Shown here piece by piece: positions 46,063-62,165 of a stretch of 64,000 nucleotides of DNA. The position numbers and the translations under genes are program-made. Source of the DNA: Limnohabitans sp. 2KL-1 (GTDB lineage: Bacteria > Pseudomonadota > Gammaproteobacteria > Burkholderiales > Burkholderiaceae_C); the NCBI RefSeq assembly GCF_003063435.1, contig NZ_NESL01000012.1:1-64000 (forward strand), given 5' to 3'. Below the pieces are notes generated by a model. The model was not told the origin of the DNA. It was given only the letters and a program-made list of their open reading frames with translations, and searched no databases. Each line of letters opens with the position of its first letter. The first letter of the stretch is position 1.

Positions 46063-47426
46063 GAGCTTGACCCACCTTTCAGCAATACGGGACCCTCAAA
46101 ACGCAAGCGCTGACGCTGTGCAGGCCCGGCGCGCAGGCGCGAAGCCACCGCTGCCGACACCGCAAACATGAGCGCTTGCATGCCAAACACGGCCGCATAG
46201 GCCGTGCGTTGTTCACCCAACAGGGCATGGGCCAGGTCGCTGGCAGCCGTGCCCAGCAAACCACCCAGACCAAAGGCCGCCGCTTGCGCCGCGCCCCACA
46301 AACCCATGCGCGTGCCTTCACGGCCCGGCCCGCCTTCACCGGCCAGGCGCATCATGGTGGCAATGGCGGCGATGGAAAACGCGCCATTGGCCACACCCAA
46401 AAACACCACATTGGCCTTGAGCGGCCAGACCTCGGCCATGGCCGAGCTGACCAAGCCCAGCGTGGCCAGCGCCGACACCAGGCAGCCGCCCACCATCCAG
46501 GCCTGTACCGAACCCAGGCGTCCGGCCACCCAGCGAGACCCTGCGCCCGCCACCGCCAGCATGCCGATCAGCACGCCCATGTGGTGCCAGCCCGAGAGTT
46601 GTGTGGTCTGCCCCGGCGTGAAGCCGTGCACCGCGCCCGCAAAGGGCTCCAAAATCAAATCCTGCGCGCTGTAGGCCAGCATGGACATGAACACGAACAC
46701 GGTGAAGGTGCGCGCGGCAGGTTCGGTCCAGACCTCTTGAAAAGCCTCTTTGAAGTTCTGTTTTTGCAGGTGTTCGCTGGCGGCGTTTTGAACAGGCATG
46801 GCACCAGCATCCACCGGTTTTTCAAGGCCCCACAAACACAGCGCCGTGATGAGCGCCGTGATCACACTCAGGCCCGCCGAAACCTGCAGCAAGACCTGCG
46901 GGCTGTAGGGGTCGATCAGTTTGCCCACCACACCGGCCGTGACGGCAAAACCCACGATCATCATCAGCCACACGGTGGTGGCCGCAGGTGCCCGCCGCTC
47001 GTCGGGCACGCGCTTGGCCATCAGGGCCAGGAGCGAGGTGCCGCAAGCGCTCACGCCCAAACCGATCAGGCTGAAAGACAGCCAAGCCAGCAAAGCGCCA
47101 TAGACAGGCTCGGTCGCCATCCACACCGTGGCTGAGGCTGCCATCACGCCCCCCACGCCCAGCACCAGCATGCCGCCCATCATCCAGGGCGTGCTGCGCC
47201 GCCCCTTGTCAGACCCGAAACCCATGCGCGGACGCACCATTTGCACCGCGTAATGCCAGGCCACCAAAAAGCCCGGCAGCAAGGCGGGCAGCGCCAGCTC
47301 GACCACCATGATGCGGTTGAGGGTGGACGTGGTCACCACCACCACCGCCCCCAGGCAGGCCTGGATCAAACCCAGACGGATGATTTGGAACCAGCCAAAC
47401 ATGGACGTATTCAACGGTGTGCTCAT
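46059..47426 (-). CDS. PucC/BCH2-family MFS transporter-like protein of the bchG operon
   Basis: A 455-residue 12-helix membrane protein of the BCH2/PucC/LhaA group (signature early LNRIMVVELALPALLPG, VRPRMGFGSDKGRRSTPWMMGG, and DLILEPFAGAVHG in the second half). The gene between bchG and bchP in purple bacteria (ORF428/bch2 type) is thought to help deliver bacteriochlorophyll to light-harvesting proteins. Starts with a 4-bp overlap with bchG. Confidence 0.9.
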   Translation of the reverse strand: MSTPLNTSMFGWFQIIRLGLIQACLGAVVVVTTSTLNRIMVVELALPALLPGFLVAWHYAVQMVRPRMGFGSDKGRRSTPWMMGGMLVLGVGGVMAASATVWMATEPVYGALLAWLSFSLIGLGVSACGTSLLALMAKRVPDERRAPAATTVWLMMIVGFAVTAGVVGKLIDPYSPQVLLQVSAGLSVITALITALCLWGLEKPVDAGAMPVQNAASEHLQKQNFKEAFQEVWTEPAARTFTVFVFMSMLAYSAQDLILEPFAGAVHGFTPGQTTQLSGWHHMGVLIGMLAVAGAGSRWVAGRLGSVQAWMVGGCLVSALATLGLVSSAMAEVWPLKANVVFLGVANGAFSIAAIATMMRLAGEGGPGREGTRMGLWGAAQAAAFGLGGLLGTAASDLAHALLGEQRTAYAAVFGMQALMFAVSAAVASRLRAGPAQRQRLRFEGPVLLKGGSSS

Positions 47427-48346
47427 GCCAACCCCTGTAGATGCAATTGGCGCAGGCCCCAGGCGCTGACCATCATGCCGCTGACAAACAGCGGCACGCC
47501 AAAGGCGCTGACGTGCAAGGCACGCTCGACCGGCTGCCGTAAAAATCGGGCCATCAGGGGCCACTGTGCCAAGCCCAACGCCAGCACCGCCGCAGCGTGC
47601 CAGGGCAGTTGCCAATTCAGTAGCAAAGCCGCCACCGCCACTTGCGGCAAAAACATGAACAGGCAGGCGGCGCGCGCCGCGCCCAAAGCACCCAGTTGCA
47701 CCGGCAGTGAGGCCACGCCCATGCGGCGGTCGCCTTCGATGGCCTTGAAATCGTTGAGCGTCATGATGCCGTGCGCCCCCACGCTGTACAGCAGCGCCAG
47801 CGTCAGCGAATGCGGCCCCGGCCAGGCACCGCCCAACATGACAGCGGTGCCGGTCAGCCAGGCCAGCCCTTCGTAGCTCAGGGCGCAGGCGGCATTGCCC
47901 CACCAGCCGTTGTTTTTCAGGCGCACAGGGGGTGCGCTGTACGCCCACGACAGCGCAATCGCCAGGCCGCAGGCCGCAAAGCCCCAGGGCCCCATGAGCG
48001 TGGCCCAGACCAGCGACAGCCCTGTCCAGGCGATGGCAATGCCCAAACCCCAGCGACCGGGCATGCGCCCCGAAGGAATGGGTCGGTTCGGTTCGTTGAT
48101 GGCGTCCACATGCCGGTCAAACCAGTCGTTCACGGCCTGGCTGCTGGCACACACCAGCGGACCCGTGAGCACCAGGCCCAGCAGCAACAAAGCCCAATTC
48201 GCGCCCAAGTCCTGGCCCGAAGCCACCACCCCGCAGGCAAAAGCCCACATGGGTGGGAACCAGGTGATGGGTTTGAGGAGCTCCGCCACCGTGCCCAGCG
48301 CAGGCCGGGTGCGAGGCGGTGTCAGGGCGAGGGGCGGCGTGTCCAT
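47423..48346 (-). CDS. bchG: Bacteriochlorophyll synthase (geranylgeranyl transferase)
   Basis: Esterifies bacteriochlorophyllide with geranylgeranyl diphosphate. The 307-residue UbiA-family membrane protein has about eight to nine helices and the diphosphate-binding motif NDWFDRHVDAINEPNRP (73-89), plus the second aspartate motif near DFKAIEGDRRMG. First gene of the bchG-transporter-bchP unit; its upstream region has two PpsR-like boxes. Confidence 0.97.
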   Translation of the reverse strand: MDTPPLALTPPRTRPALGTVAELLKPITWFPPMWAFACGVVASGQDLGANWALLLLGLVLTGPLVCASSQAVNDWFDRHVDAINEPNRPIPSGRMPGRWGLGIAIAWTGLSLVWATLMGPWGFAACGLAIALSWAYSAPPVRLKNNGWWGNAACALSYEGLAWLTGTAVMLGGAWPGPHSLTLALLYSVGAHGIMTLNDFKAIEGDRRMGVASLPVQLGALGAARAACLFMFLPQVAVAALLLNWQLPWHAAAVLALGLAQWPLMARFLRQPVERALHVSAFGVPLFVSGMMVSAWGLRQLHLQGLA

Positions 48347-48374
48347 GCCCCCATTGTGGAGAGCGTTTTTAAAA

Positions 48375-48392
48375 TGTCAACCGGGATTGACA
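48375..48392. promoter_or_regulatory. PpsR/CrtJ-type box upstream of bchG (proximal)
   Basis: TGTCAA (48375-48380) and TTGACA (48387-48392), 12 bp between TGT and ACA, 29 bp before the bchG start. Its right arm is also half of the perfect 17-bp dyad TTGACACTTAGTGTCAA (48387-48403). Confidence 0.7.
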
Positions 48393-48397
48393 CTTAG

Positions 48398-48415
48398 TGT
48401 CAATCAAATCAGACA
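48398..48415. promoter_or_regulatory. PpsR/CrtJ-type box upstream of bchG (distal)
   Basis: TGTCAA (48398-48403) and ACA (48413-48415) with 12 bp between TGT and ACA. Centre-to-centre distance to the proximal box is 23 bp, about two helical turns, allowing cooperative binding. Confidence 0.65.
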
Positions 48416-48419
48416 AACC

Positions 48420-49808
48420 TCAGTGGCTGTCGACCTCGGCTTCGGCCACCATGCCAAAGCGGCGCAGTTTGACGTACAGGCTTTGCCGCGACAAACCCAG
48501 CATTTCCGCCGCCGAAGCGCGGTTGTTGTGGGTCAGCTCCAGCGCCGCTTCGATGCACAGGCGCTCAATGGTGTCCACCGTCTCGCCCACGATGTCCTTG
48601 ATCGGGCGACGCCCGACCAGTTGCGACAACTCGGCAAACGGGTTCACCTGACTTTGCGCCAGGGACGCACCGCCTTGCAGCCTGCGGTCCATGTCGCGCA
48701 CAAAAAAGGCGTACATCGGCTCGGGCCGGGCCAGGCACACCGCCGACACCTCGACCGGCAAGGTCATGCCCGACAGGGTGCGCACTTCGGTGGCGAAATT
48801 GCGCACCGGCAGCTGCTGGCGCAAGCTGGTGTTCAGCACGCCCCAGTCGACTGCGCCGCGCAACAGCCAGCGCTCCATGTTCTGGCCCACCACCTGCGAA
48901 GAGGCCGTCAGGCCCAGCAAGGCCATGCCTTCTTCGTTGACACTTTTGATGACACCCGAGGTATCGGTCAGCAACCAGCCGTCCGGGAAATGCGCCATGG
49001 CCTCACTGAGCACCAAGGAAGAATGGGGGTCGTGGCGTGGCTCAGCCGCGGTCTCGCGGGTCACCAGGCGCACCAGAAACTGCGCCCCGCCCTCCTGACG
49101 GAACACCGTGGCCGACACGGTCCAGGCCGATGGCAAACCGGCCACCCGGGCCGAGCACATCTCGATGCGGCCCGTGGCCAGCGCCATGCGCAGCAGCGAC
49201 TGCACCTCGCCCTGGCTGTCGGCTTCAAAACATTCGCGCACATCGCGGCCCACCAGGCGCTTGCCCGCATCTTTCAGCAGGGACTGCGCGCCCACATTGG
49301 CCTCCAGCACGCGCTGGGTGTTGGCGTCCACCATCAACACCGCCTCGGACGAGGTGTCAAACAGCACGCGGTAGCGCGCCTCGATGTGGCGCAGGCGCAA
49401 ATAATCGCGCTCCATGGACTGCTGGGTTTCCACTAGGCGGCGCTGCAACTCGGCCAGGCTTTCCAGGTCACGGCCCATGGCCAGCAGTTTGCCGCCACCC
49501 AGGGGCAACACCACATATTGCAAGGCCACCTCATTGCCCATGGGCGAGGTGTGGTTGACATGCCGCCAACGCATCAACTCGGGGGCCCCTTGGGACTGCA
49601 GCATTTCCTGGATCTTTATGCGGCTCTCGCTGGTGACGGTATCGATCCAACGGCGGCCCATCCAGGCCTGGCAACCCAAAGCCGCCAGGGTGTCACGCCC
49701 GGTAGAGACGTCCTCGATCACCCCCAGCGGGTCCATGACCAAGGTCACATCCGACACCACCCCCAGCAACTGGGAGAAGGTGGATGGGTCCAGAGAGGGA
49801 AGCTTCAT
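48420..49808 (-). CDS. ppsR: PpsR/CrtJ-type repressor of photosynthesis genes
   Basis: Redox- and light-responsive repressor of bch, crt and puc genes. The 462-residue protein has an N-terminal domain, a Q-linker-like helix (about 115-145), two PAS domains (about 145-260 and 275-390) and a C-terminal Fis-type HTH (about 428-452, SAAEMLGLSRQSLYVKLRRFG). A cysteine sits at 418 in the helix before the HTH, where the redox-active cysteine of CrtJ/PpsR is described. The ATG at 49808 matches the family start; an upstream in-frame ATG would cover an operator-like dyad. Downstream of the B12-protein gene. Confidence 0.93.
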   Translation of the reverse strand: MKLPSLDPSTFSQLLGVVSDVTLVMDPLGVIEDVSTGRDTLAALGCQAWMGRRWIDTVTSESRIKIQEMLQSQGAPELMRWRHVNHTSPMGNEVALQYVVLPLGGGKLLAMGRDLESLAELQRRLVETQQSMERDYLRLRHIEARYRVLFDTSSEAVLMVDANTQRVLEANVGAQSLLKDAGKRLVGRDVRECFEADSQGEVQSLLRMALATGRIEMCSARVAGLPSAWTVSATVFRQEGGAQFLVRLVTRETAAEPRHDPHSSLVLSEAMAHFPDGWLLTDTSGVIKSVNEEGMALLGLTASSQVVGQNMERWLLRGAVDWGVLNTSLRQQLPVRNFATEVRTLSGMTLPVEVSAVCLARPEPMYAFFVRDMDRRLQGGASLAQSQVNPFAELSQLVGRRPIKDIVGETVDTIERLCIEAALELTHNNRASAAEMLGLSRQSLYVKLRRFGMVAEAEVDSH

Positions 49809-49844
49809 GTTGTAAACCAAACGGGTTTGAGCATCAGGAAGTTG

Positions 49845-49860
49845 ACACTTGAATTTGTCA
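49845..49860. promoter_or_regulatory. Inverted repeat upstream of ppsR
   Basis: TGACA-N8-TGTCA (about 49843-49860) has the half-sites in the opposite order from the TGT-N12-ACA boxes. A second dyad GTCTTATAGAC follows at 49871-49881. Placed 35-50 bp before ppsR; could serve autoregulation, unproven. Confidence 0.35.
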
Positions 49861-49939
49861 TACAAGTATAGTCTTATAGACAGTGCTCAGGCCTATGCCC
49901 TTGCATTTTGAATGTAATGAAACGCACATGGGCAGCATG

Positions 49940-50746
49940 TCATGAGGCTCTGGTGTGCCCCAAAGGCATGCATTGTTGGACCCAGGCCACCGTGGCCGGG
50001 GCGTCCTCGGCCACCACTTGGGCAGCGATGCCTTTCAGGCAGGCAGGTTCGCGCAGGGCCATCGCCCCCCCCAGAAACAGGCGCAAACTCAGGTTATCCG
50101 CGCCCGCCTTGAGCTGCGGCAACAAGTTGGCCAAGGTGTCCAGGTGCCGGTCGGTGCTCACCGAGATGCCGACCGCATCAAACCAGTCCGACTGGAACAG
50201 TCGCTTGAATTCGGCCACGTCCTGCGGCACACCCAAGGTCACCATCCAGCCCGCACGCTTGAAGAATTCGCTGAGCATGAACAAACCCATGCTGTGCTGG
50301 GCCCCGGGCTCGGTCAGCAAAAGCAGGCTCCAGCCGTTGCGAGCCTGTGGCGCTTCTTGCAAAAATTCGGCGCTGAAGTCGTGCAGCAACTGCTGCAAAT
50401 GCGTGGAGGCGATGGTGGTCATCGCGAAATCGAGGCGGTCGGCGCTCCACCACTCACCCAGCAAACGGGCACAAGGTGTGATGCCTTGGATATAGATGTC
50501 TTCGAGCGACTGCCCCTGGCGTTGCCAACCAAAGACCACCTGCCGCGCCGCGTCCAGCCCTTGCAGACAGGCCTGCGCCAGGATCTGAACCTGCGCCGTG
50601 TCCAGCGCGGACTTGCCGGTGAACGAGGTACCACCCACCAGACGTGGGCCAACGGGCGCACCGCGCCTGAGCGCTTCAGGCATGTGACTCGCCAGTCCCG
50701 ACTCCAACGGCGGTGACTGCGAATTTTCAAAACTGTATTGAGCCAT
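49940..50746 (-). CDS. ppaA: Cobalamin-binding antirepressor, AerR/PpaA type
   Basis: A 268-residue protein with a B12-binding domain of the SCHIC type (about 135-255). H151 in GAQHSMGLFMLSEFF fits the histidine of AerR that contacts cobalamin. AerR binds light-exposed cobalamin and modifies PpsR/CrtJ repression. Gene order (aerR/ppaA next to ppsR and divergent from bchF) is the one seen in Rhodobacter and Rubrivivax. The ATG at 50746 is preferred to a GTG 9 nt upstream. Confidence 0.88.
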   Translation of the reverse strand: MAQYSFENSQSPPLESGLASHMPEALRRGAPVGPRLVGGTSFTGKSALDTAQVQILAQACLQGLDAARQVVFGWQRQGQSLEDIYIQGITPCARLLGEWWSADRLDFAMTTIASTHLQQLLHDFSAEFLQEAPQARNGWSLLLLTEPGAQHSMGLFMLSEFFKRAGWMVTLGVPQDVAEFKRLFQSDWFDAVGISVSTDRHLDTLANLLPQLKAGADNLSLRLFLGGAMALREPACLKGIAAQVVAEDAPATVAWVQQCMPLGHTRAS

Positions 50747-50919
50747 GACAAGCACCGATCATCAGAGGGATACACCAGCGGCAGGCTCCTGGGGATCGGA
50801 GTGCTCGTCGCAAGAGTTGCGTTGGGCCGGGCACCGGAATGCCCCTGCACAACACAGGCTTGAGTGTGAGTGTGTCGGGAGTACTTGTATTTAGTGTAAA
50901 CCCTAGCATTCGCAAATAT

Positions 50920-50937
50920 TGTCAATTTATGTTGACA
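50920..50937. promoter_or_regulatory. PpsR/CrtJ-type box over the bchF -35
   Basis: TGTCAA (50920-50925) and TTGACA (50932-50937) with 12 bp between TGT and ACA. The right arm is the -35 of the bchF promoter, so binding would block RNA polymerase. Confidence 0.75.
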
Positions 50938-50960
50938 CACTGTATGTCCAGACTTACATT
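50932..50960 (+). promoter_or_regulatory. Promoter of the bchFNBHLM-lhaA-puhABC-acsF superoperon
   Basis: TTGACA (50932-50937), 17-bp spacer, TACATT (50955-50960), 38 bp before the bchF ATG. Two PpsR-like boxes cover its -35 and -10. Confidence 0.7.
50941..50958. promoter_or_regulatory. PpsR/CrtJ-type box over the bchF -10
   Basis: TGT (50941-50943), 12 bp, ACA (50956-50958). Centre is 21 bp from the upstream box, about two turns, as in cooperative PpsR/CrtJ tandem sites. Confidence 0.7.
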
Positions 50961-50997
50961 CATCACAAGCCCACCCACCCACCCAATCAGGTCCTCC

Positions 50998-52778
<1,781 letters not shown>

Positions 52779-52794
52779 GGCGCAGGAACACCCC

Positions 52795-54442
52795 ATGCAA
52801 CTGACGCTCTGGACTTACGAAGGACCGCCCCATGTGGGCGCGATGCGCGTGGCCACCGCCATGACGGACGTGCACTACGTGCTGCACGCCCCCCAAGGCG
52901 ACACCTACGCCGACCTGCTGTTCACCATGATCGAGCGCCTGCCGCGCCGCCCACCCGTCACCTACACCACCTTCCAGGCGCGCGATCTGGGCGGCGACAC
53001 GGCCGAGCTGTTCAAAGACGCTGCCCGCCAAGCCATGGCGCGCTTCAACCCCGCTGCCATGTTGGTGGGCTCGTCCTGCACGGCGGAGTTGATTCAGGAT
53101 GACCCGGGCGGTTTGGCCCAAGCCCTGCAACTGACCATCCCCGTGGTAGCCTTGGAGTTGCCCTCTTACCAGCGCAAGGAAAACTGGGGCGCGAGCGAAA
53201 CCTTTTACCAACTGTGCCGCCACCTGATGCACAAACCCGCCGCCGATAAGCCCGCGAAGGTCAGACCCACTTGCAACATCTTGGGCCCCAGCGCCCTGGG
53301 CTTTCGCCACCGCGACGACGTCAAGGAAATCACGCAACTGCTGAACCAACTCGGTGTCGATGTCGCGGTGGTCGCACCTTTGAGCGCCAGCGTGGCCGAC
53401 GTGCAAAAGCTGGCCGAAGCCGACTTCAACGTGGTGCTCTACCCCGAAATTGGCATGGCCGCCGCGCAGTGGTTGCAACGCCAGTTCGACCAGCCCTACA
53501 CCAAGACCGTGCCCTTGGGCAGCCACGCCACACGCGACTTCATCGCCGAAGTCTGCACGCTGACTGGCCTGCCCCAGCCCGCACAAGACCCGAGCAACGC
53601 CCACGCCCACTGGTACGCCAAGTCGGTCGACTCGACCTACCTGACCGGCAAGCGGGTCTATATTTTTGGCGACGCCACGCATGTGGTGGCCGCGGCCCGC
53701 ATCGCCAGCCAAGAGATGGGTTTTGAGGTGGTGGGCCTGGGCACTTACAGCCGTGAATTTGCACGCGAAGTGCGCGACTGCGCCAAACGCTACGGCGTCG
53801 AAGCCCTGATCACCGACGACTACCTGGAAGTCGAAACCCAGATCAACGCGCTGCAGCCCGAGCTGATCTTGGGCACGCAGATGGAGCGCCACATCGCCAA
53901 GCGCCAGGGCATTCCGTGCGCGGTGATTTCGGCCCCGGTGCATGTGCAGGACTTCCCCGCCCGCTATGCGCCGCAGATGGGTTTTGAAGGCGCGAACGTG
54001 CTGTTCGACACCTGGGTGCACCCGCTGATGATGGGCTTGGAAGAGCACCTGATCGGCATGTTCCGCGAAGACTTCGAGTTCCACGCCGGTGCTGCGCCCT
54101 CGCATTTGGGCAGCACGCGGCCTGCGGCAGAGAACGTGGCACCCGTCAGAACTGAACCTGCTGCCGCAACCCCAGCGCCCACAGCCGTTGCGCAGGCACC
54201 GGTCAGCACCGCCGCCCCCACACTTTCTACCGACGGCATCCAAGCCAAAGGCTTGACAAGCGACGGTGTCAAAGCCGTCGCCGCCCCCGCCCAAGCCGCT
54301 TCGAACCAGGCCACCTGGAGCCCCGAAGCCGAAAAGGAGCTGGGCAAGATCCCGTTCTTTGTGCGGGGCAAAGCGCGCCGCAACACCGAGCGATTTGCCC
54401 AAGACCTGGGCGTGGCGACGATCACCGTGGAGACGCTCTACG

Positions 54443-54468
<26 letters not shown>
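52795..54468 (+). CDS. bchB: Dark-operative protochlorophyllide reductase subunit B
   Basis: Catalytic partner of BchN. The 557-residue protein starts with the invariant [18 protein letters not shown] and has D36, the unusual aspartate ligand of the [4Fe-4S] cluster. A variable Ala/Pro-rich linker (about 440-500) separates the core from the small C-terminal domain (about 505-557, [21 protein letters not shown]). The end overlaps the probable start of bchH. Confidence 0.97.
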
Positions 54469-59178
<4,710 letters not shown>

Positions 59179-59211
59179 TCCGCACGCCAAAACTCGCACA
59201 GAAAGCACGCC

Positions 59212-59919
59212 ATGAATACCACCGCCTACGAACAACGCCGCAGCCAGATCGAGCACTACTTTGACCGCACCGCGGCCGATGCCTGGGCGCGATTGACCTC
59301 GAACGAGCCGGTGGGCCGCATCCGCGCCACGGTGCGGGCCGGGCGCGACACCATGCGCGAAACCCTGCTGTCGTGGTTGCCACAAGACATGCGTGGTCTG
59401 CGCGTGCTGGATGCCGGTTGTGGCACTGGCGCGCTGGCCCTGCAAGCGGCCCTGCGCGGGGCCGAAGTGGTGGCGATTGATTTGTCACCCACTCTGGTCA
59501 AGCTCGCTGCCGAACGCATGGCCGCCGAACACCCCACCCTGCCCGGCTCGGTGGAATTTTTGTCGGGCGACATGCTCAGCCCCGACTTAGGACACTTTGA
59601 CCATGTGGTCTGCATGGACTCGCTCATCCACTACGACAGCGACCAAATCGCCGAAGCGCTGGCCGGGTTGGCGCAGCGCACCCGCGGCTCCATGGCCTTC
59701 ACCTTTGCGCCGCGCACCCCACTCTTGGCCCTGATGCACAGCGCGGGCCGTCTGTTTCCGCGCAGCGACCGCTCGCCCTCTTTGTCACCCGTGGCGCACG
59801 CCGACTTGCTGCAACGCATGCAAAACCACCCCGAGTTGCAGGGCTGGCAAGGCGCACGCATCCAGCGCGTAGCCAGCGGCTTTTACACCTCACAAGCCTG
59901 GGAGTGGACCCGCTCATGA
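59212..59919 (+). CDS. bchM: Mg-protoporphyrin IX O-methyltransferase
   Basis: SAM-dependent methylation of the C13 propionate, needed before ring E formation by AcsF. The 235-residue protein has the SAM motif LRVLDAGCGTGALALQAA (63-80) and the early family stretch EHYFDRTAADAW. Four-base overlap with the next gene. Confidence 0.96.
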   Translation: MNTTAYEQRRSQIEHYFDRTAADAWARLTSNEPVGRIRATVRAGRDTMRETLLSWLPQDMRGLRVLDAGCGTGALALQAALRGAEVVAIDLSPTLVKLAAERMAAEHPTLPGSVEFLSGDMLSPDLGHFDHVVCMDSLIHYDSDQIAEALAGLAQRTRGSMAFTFAPRTPLLALMHSAGRLFPRSDRSPSLSPVAHADLLQRMQNHPELQGWQGARIQRVASGFYTSQAWEWTRS

Positions 59920-61373
59920 AACTGCGCGTCCCCATGCCCCGCTGGTTCACCGCTTACGGCACGCGCTTCATGCCGTTTGCCGATGCGGCCTCGCCCGAGC
60001 TGCCGATGGCGCGCTTGCTGCGCCTGTCGCTGTTCCAAGTGGTGATCGGCATGGTCACAGCGCTCTTGGTGGGCACGCTCAACCGGGTCATGATTGTGGA
60101 GCTGCAAGTGCCCGCCTGGTGGGTTGCTTTGGCGGTCGCCATCCCCATGGTGTTTGCGCCGCTGCGCACCCTGATCGGCTACCGCAGCGACACGCACCCC
60201 TCGGCACTGGGCCTGCGCCGCATCCCTTATTTGTGGACCGGCACCTTGCTGCTGTTTGGTGGCCTGTCCATCATGCCGTTTGCCTTGTTGCTGCTGTCCG
60301 AGCCCGACCACACCAACGTCTGGGTCGGGCAAGTGGGCGCGTGCCTGGCCTTTGTGCTGGTGGGCGCGGGCATCCAGGTCACGCAAACCGCTGGCATGGC
60401 GCTGGCACACGACTTGGCCAGCGACGACAAACGCCCCCGCGTGGTGGCCTTGCTCTACAGCATGCTGCTGGTGGGCATGATCGCCAGCAGCGCGGTGTTC
60501 GGTCTGGTGCTCAGTGACTTCAATCCACAGAGACTCATTCAGATGGTGCAAGGCTGCGCCGTGATGGTGGCGGTGATGAACCTGGCCTCGCTCTGGAAAC
60601 AAGAGGCCCGAAGTGCCAAGCGCGGTCGCCGCGAAGCCGGTGGTTTTGCCAGCAGCTGGCGTGACCTGATGGCCCAGCCCCAAATGCGCCGCTTCTTGTG
60701 GACCCTGGGCATCGGCACCTTCGCCTTCAACATGCAAGACATCGTGCTGGAGCCTTATGCCGCCGAAATCCTGAAGCTTGACGTGGGCGCCACCAGCGCC
60801 CTCACGGCCTTGAGTGCCGGTGGCGCTTTGCTGGCTTTCCTCGTGTCAGCCCGCTGGTTGTCCGGCGGCATGCACGCCTGCCGCCTGGCCAGCTTGGGTG
60901 TGCTGCTGGGCTTGCCCGCGTTTGCGATGGTGATTTTTTCGGGCCCGCTCGAAGCGGCCTGGATGTTCCGCATCGGCGTGGGCCTGATCGGTTTCAGCGG
61001 CGGTTTGTTTTCTGTCGGGATGCTGGTCACGGCCATGGGCATGGCGGCAGATGGCAGCCCGCTCGGCCACCTGGGCGGTCTGGTCATCGGCACCTGGGGC
61101 GCGGTGCAAGCCACCAGCGCGGGTGCGGCCATGGCTCTGGGCGGGGCTGTGCGCGATGGCGTGTCAGTGTTGGCCATGTCGGGCGCATTGGGCGAGGTGC
61201 TGGTCACCCCCATCACTGCCTACAGCTTCGTCTACCACCTGGAAATGTATTTGTTGTTTGTCGTGCTGGTGGCCTTGGGCCCCATGTTGCGTGCGAGCCG
61301 TCTGGCCGCACGCGCAGCGGCCCCCCAAACCGGCACCCACCAACCCTTTGGCCTGGCGCAACTGCCGGGCTGA
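59916..61373 (+). CDS. lhaA: LhaA, light-harvesting 1 assembly factor (PucC family)
   Basis: A 485-residue 12-helix protein of the BCH2/PucC/LhaA group; LhaA (ORF477) is needed for LH1 assembly around the reaction centre. Signature LNRVMIVELQVPAWWVA, APLRTLIGYRSDTHPSALGLRRIPYLW and DIVLEPYAAEILKLDVGATSALTA. Position bchM-lhaA-puhA is the standard order. The ATG at 59916 overlaps the bchM stop by 4 bp. Confidence 0.95.
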   Translation: MKLRVPMPRWFTAYGTRFMPFADAASPELPMARLLRLSLFQVVIGMVTALLVGTLNRVMIVELQVPAWWVALAVAIPMVFAPLRTLIGYRSDTHPSALGLRRIPYLWTGTLLLFGGLSIMPFALLLLSEPDHTNVWVGQVGACLAFVLVGAGIQVTQTAGMALAHDLASDDKRPRVVALLYSMLLVGMIASSAVFGLVLSDFNPQRLIQMVQGCAVMVAVMNLASLWKQEARSAKRGRREAGGFASSWRDLMAQPQMRRFLWTLGIGTFAFNMQDIVLEPYAAEILKLDVGATSALTALSAGGALLAFLVSARWLSGGMHACRLASLGVLLGLPAFAMVIFSGPLEAAWMFRIGVGLIGFSGGLFSVGMLVTAMGMAADGSPLGHLGGLVIGTWGAVQATSAGAAMALGGAVRDGVSVLAMSGALGEVLVTPITAYSFVYHLEMYLLFVVLVALGPMLRASRLAARAAAPQTGTHQPFGLAQLPG

Positions 61374-61400
61374 TGCACCGATTTTTTGAAGGAGACAGCC

Positions 61401-62165
61401 ATGGAAACAGGCGCAATCACCCAGTACATCGATGTGGCCCAAATCGTGTTGTACATGTTTTGGGCATTCTTTGCGGGGCTGATTTATTACCTCTTGCGTG
61501 AAAACCACCGCGAGGGCTACCCCATGGATTCGGGCCGCGAGAACGGCCCCAAGATCGAAGGTTGGCCACCCGTGCCCGAGCCCAAGGCCTTCAAGACGCA
61601 AGACGGCCACACCTACTTGTCGCCCGACTTGGCCCGCCCAGACGGCAGCTACAGCGGCCAACCCACCCACGGCTGGAACGGTGCCCCCCTGGAGCCCGTG
61701 GGCGATCCGCTCTTGGCAGGCGTAGGCCCCGGTGCCTGGGCCATGCGCGCCGACATCCCCGATGCAGACCCGCATGGTCATCCCAAAATCGTGCCCCTGC
61801 GCGTGGCGACTGACCACTCGGTGGCCAAACAAGACGTGGACCCGCGTGGCTTGCCCGTCTGGGGCGCTGACAAGGTCGTGGCCGGTACCGTGGTGGATCT
61901 GTGGGTCGACCGCATGGAGATGATGTTCCGCTACGCCGAAGTGCAATTGGCGAACTCCGACAAGCGCGTGCTGCTGCCCATGACGTTTGCGCGCATCAAG
62001 AAAGACGGCACGCATGTGCAGGCGATTTTGGGTCACCAGTTCGTGAACGTGCCGCAAACCAAATCGAACGCGCAGATCACCTTGCTCGAAGAAGAAAAAA
62101 TCACCGCCTATTACGGCGCGGGCACCTTGTACGCCACCCCTGAGCGTCAGGAACCCATCATATGA
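61401..62165 (+). CDS. puhA: Photosynthetic reaction centre H subunit
   Basis: H subunit of the type II reaction centre. The 254-residue protein has one N-terminal membrane helix (about 10-32, IDVAQIVLYMFWAFFAGLIY) followed by the cytoplasmic PRC-barrel part with RENHREGYPMDS, GPGAWAMRADIPD and LPVWGADK. Good ribosome binding site (gaaggaga). The upstream in-frame ATG at 61386 lacks one. Overlaps puhB by 4 bp. Confidence 0.97.
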   Translation: METGAITQYIDVAQIVLYMFWAFFAGLIYYLLRENHREGYPMDSGRENGPKIEGWPPVPEPKAFKTQDGHTYLSPDLARPDGSYSGQPTHGWNGAPLEPVGDPLLAGVGPGAWAMRADIPDADPHGHPKIVPLRVATDHSVAKQDVDPRGLPVWGADKVVAGTVVDLWVDRMEMMFRYAEVQLANSDKRVLLPMTFARIKKDGTHVQAILGHQFVNVPQTKSNAQITLLEEEKITAYYGAGTLYATPERQEPII

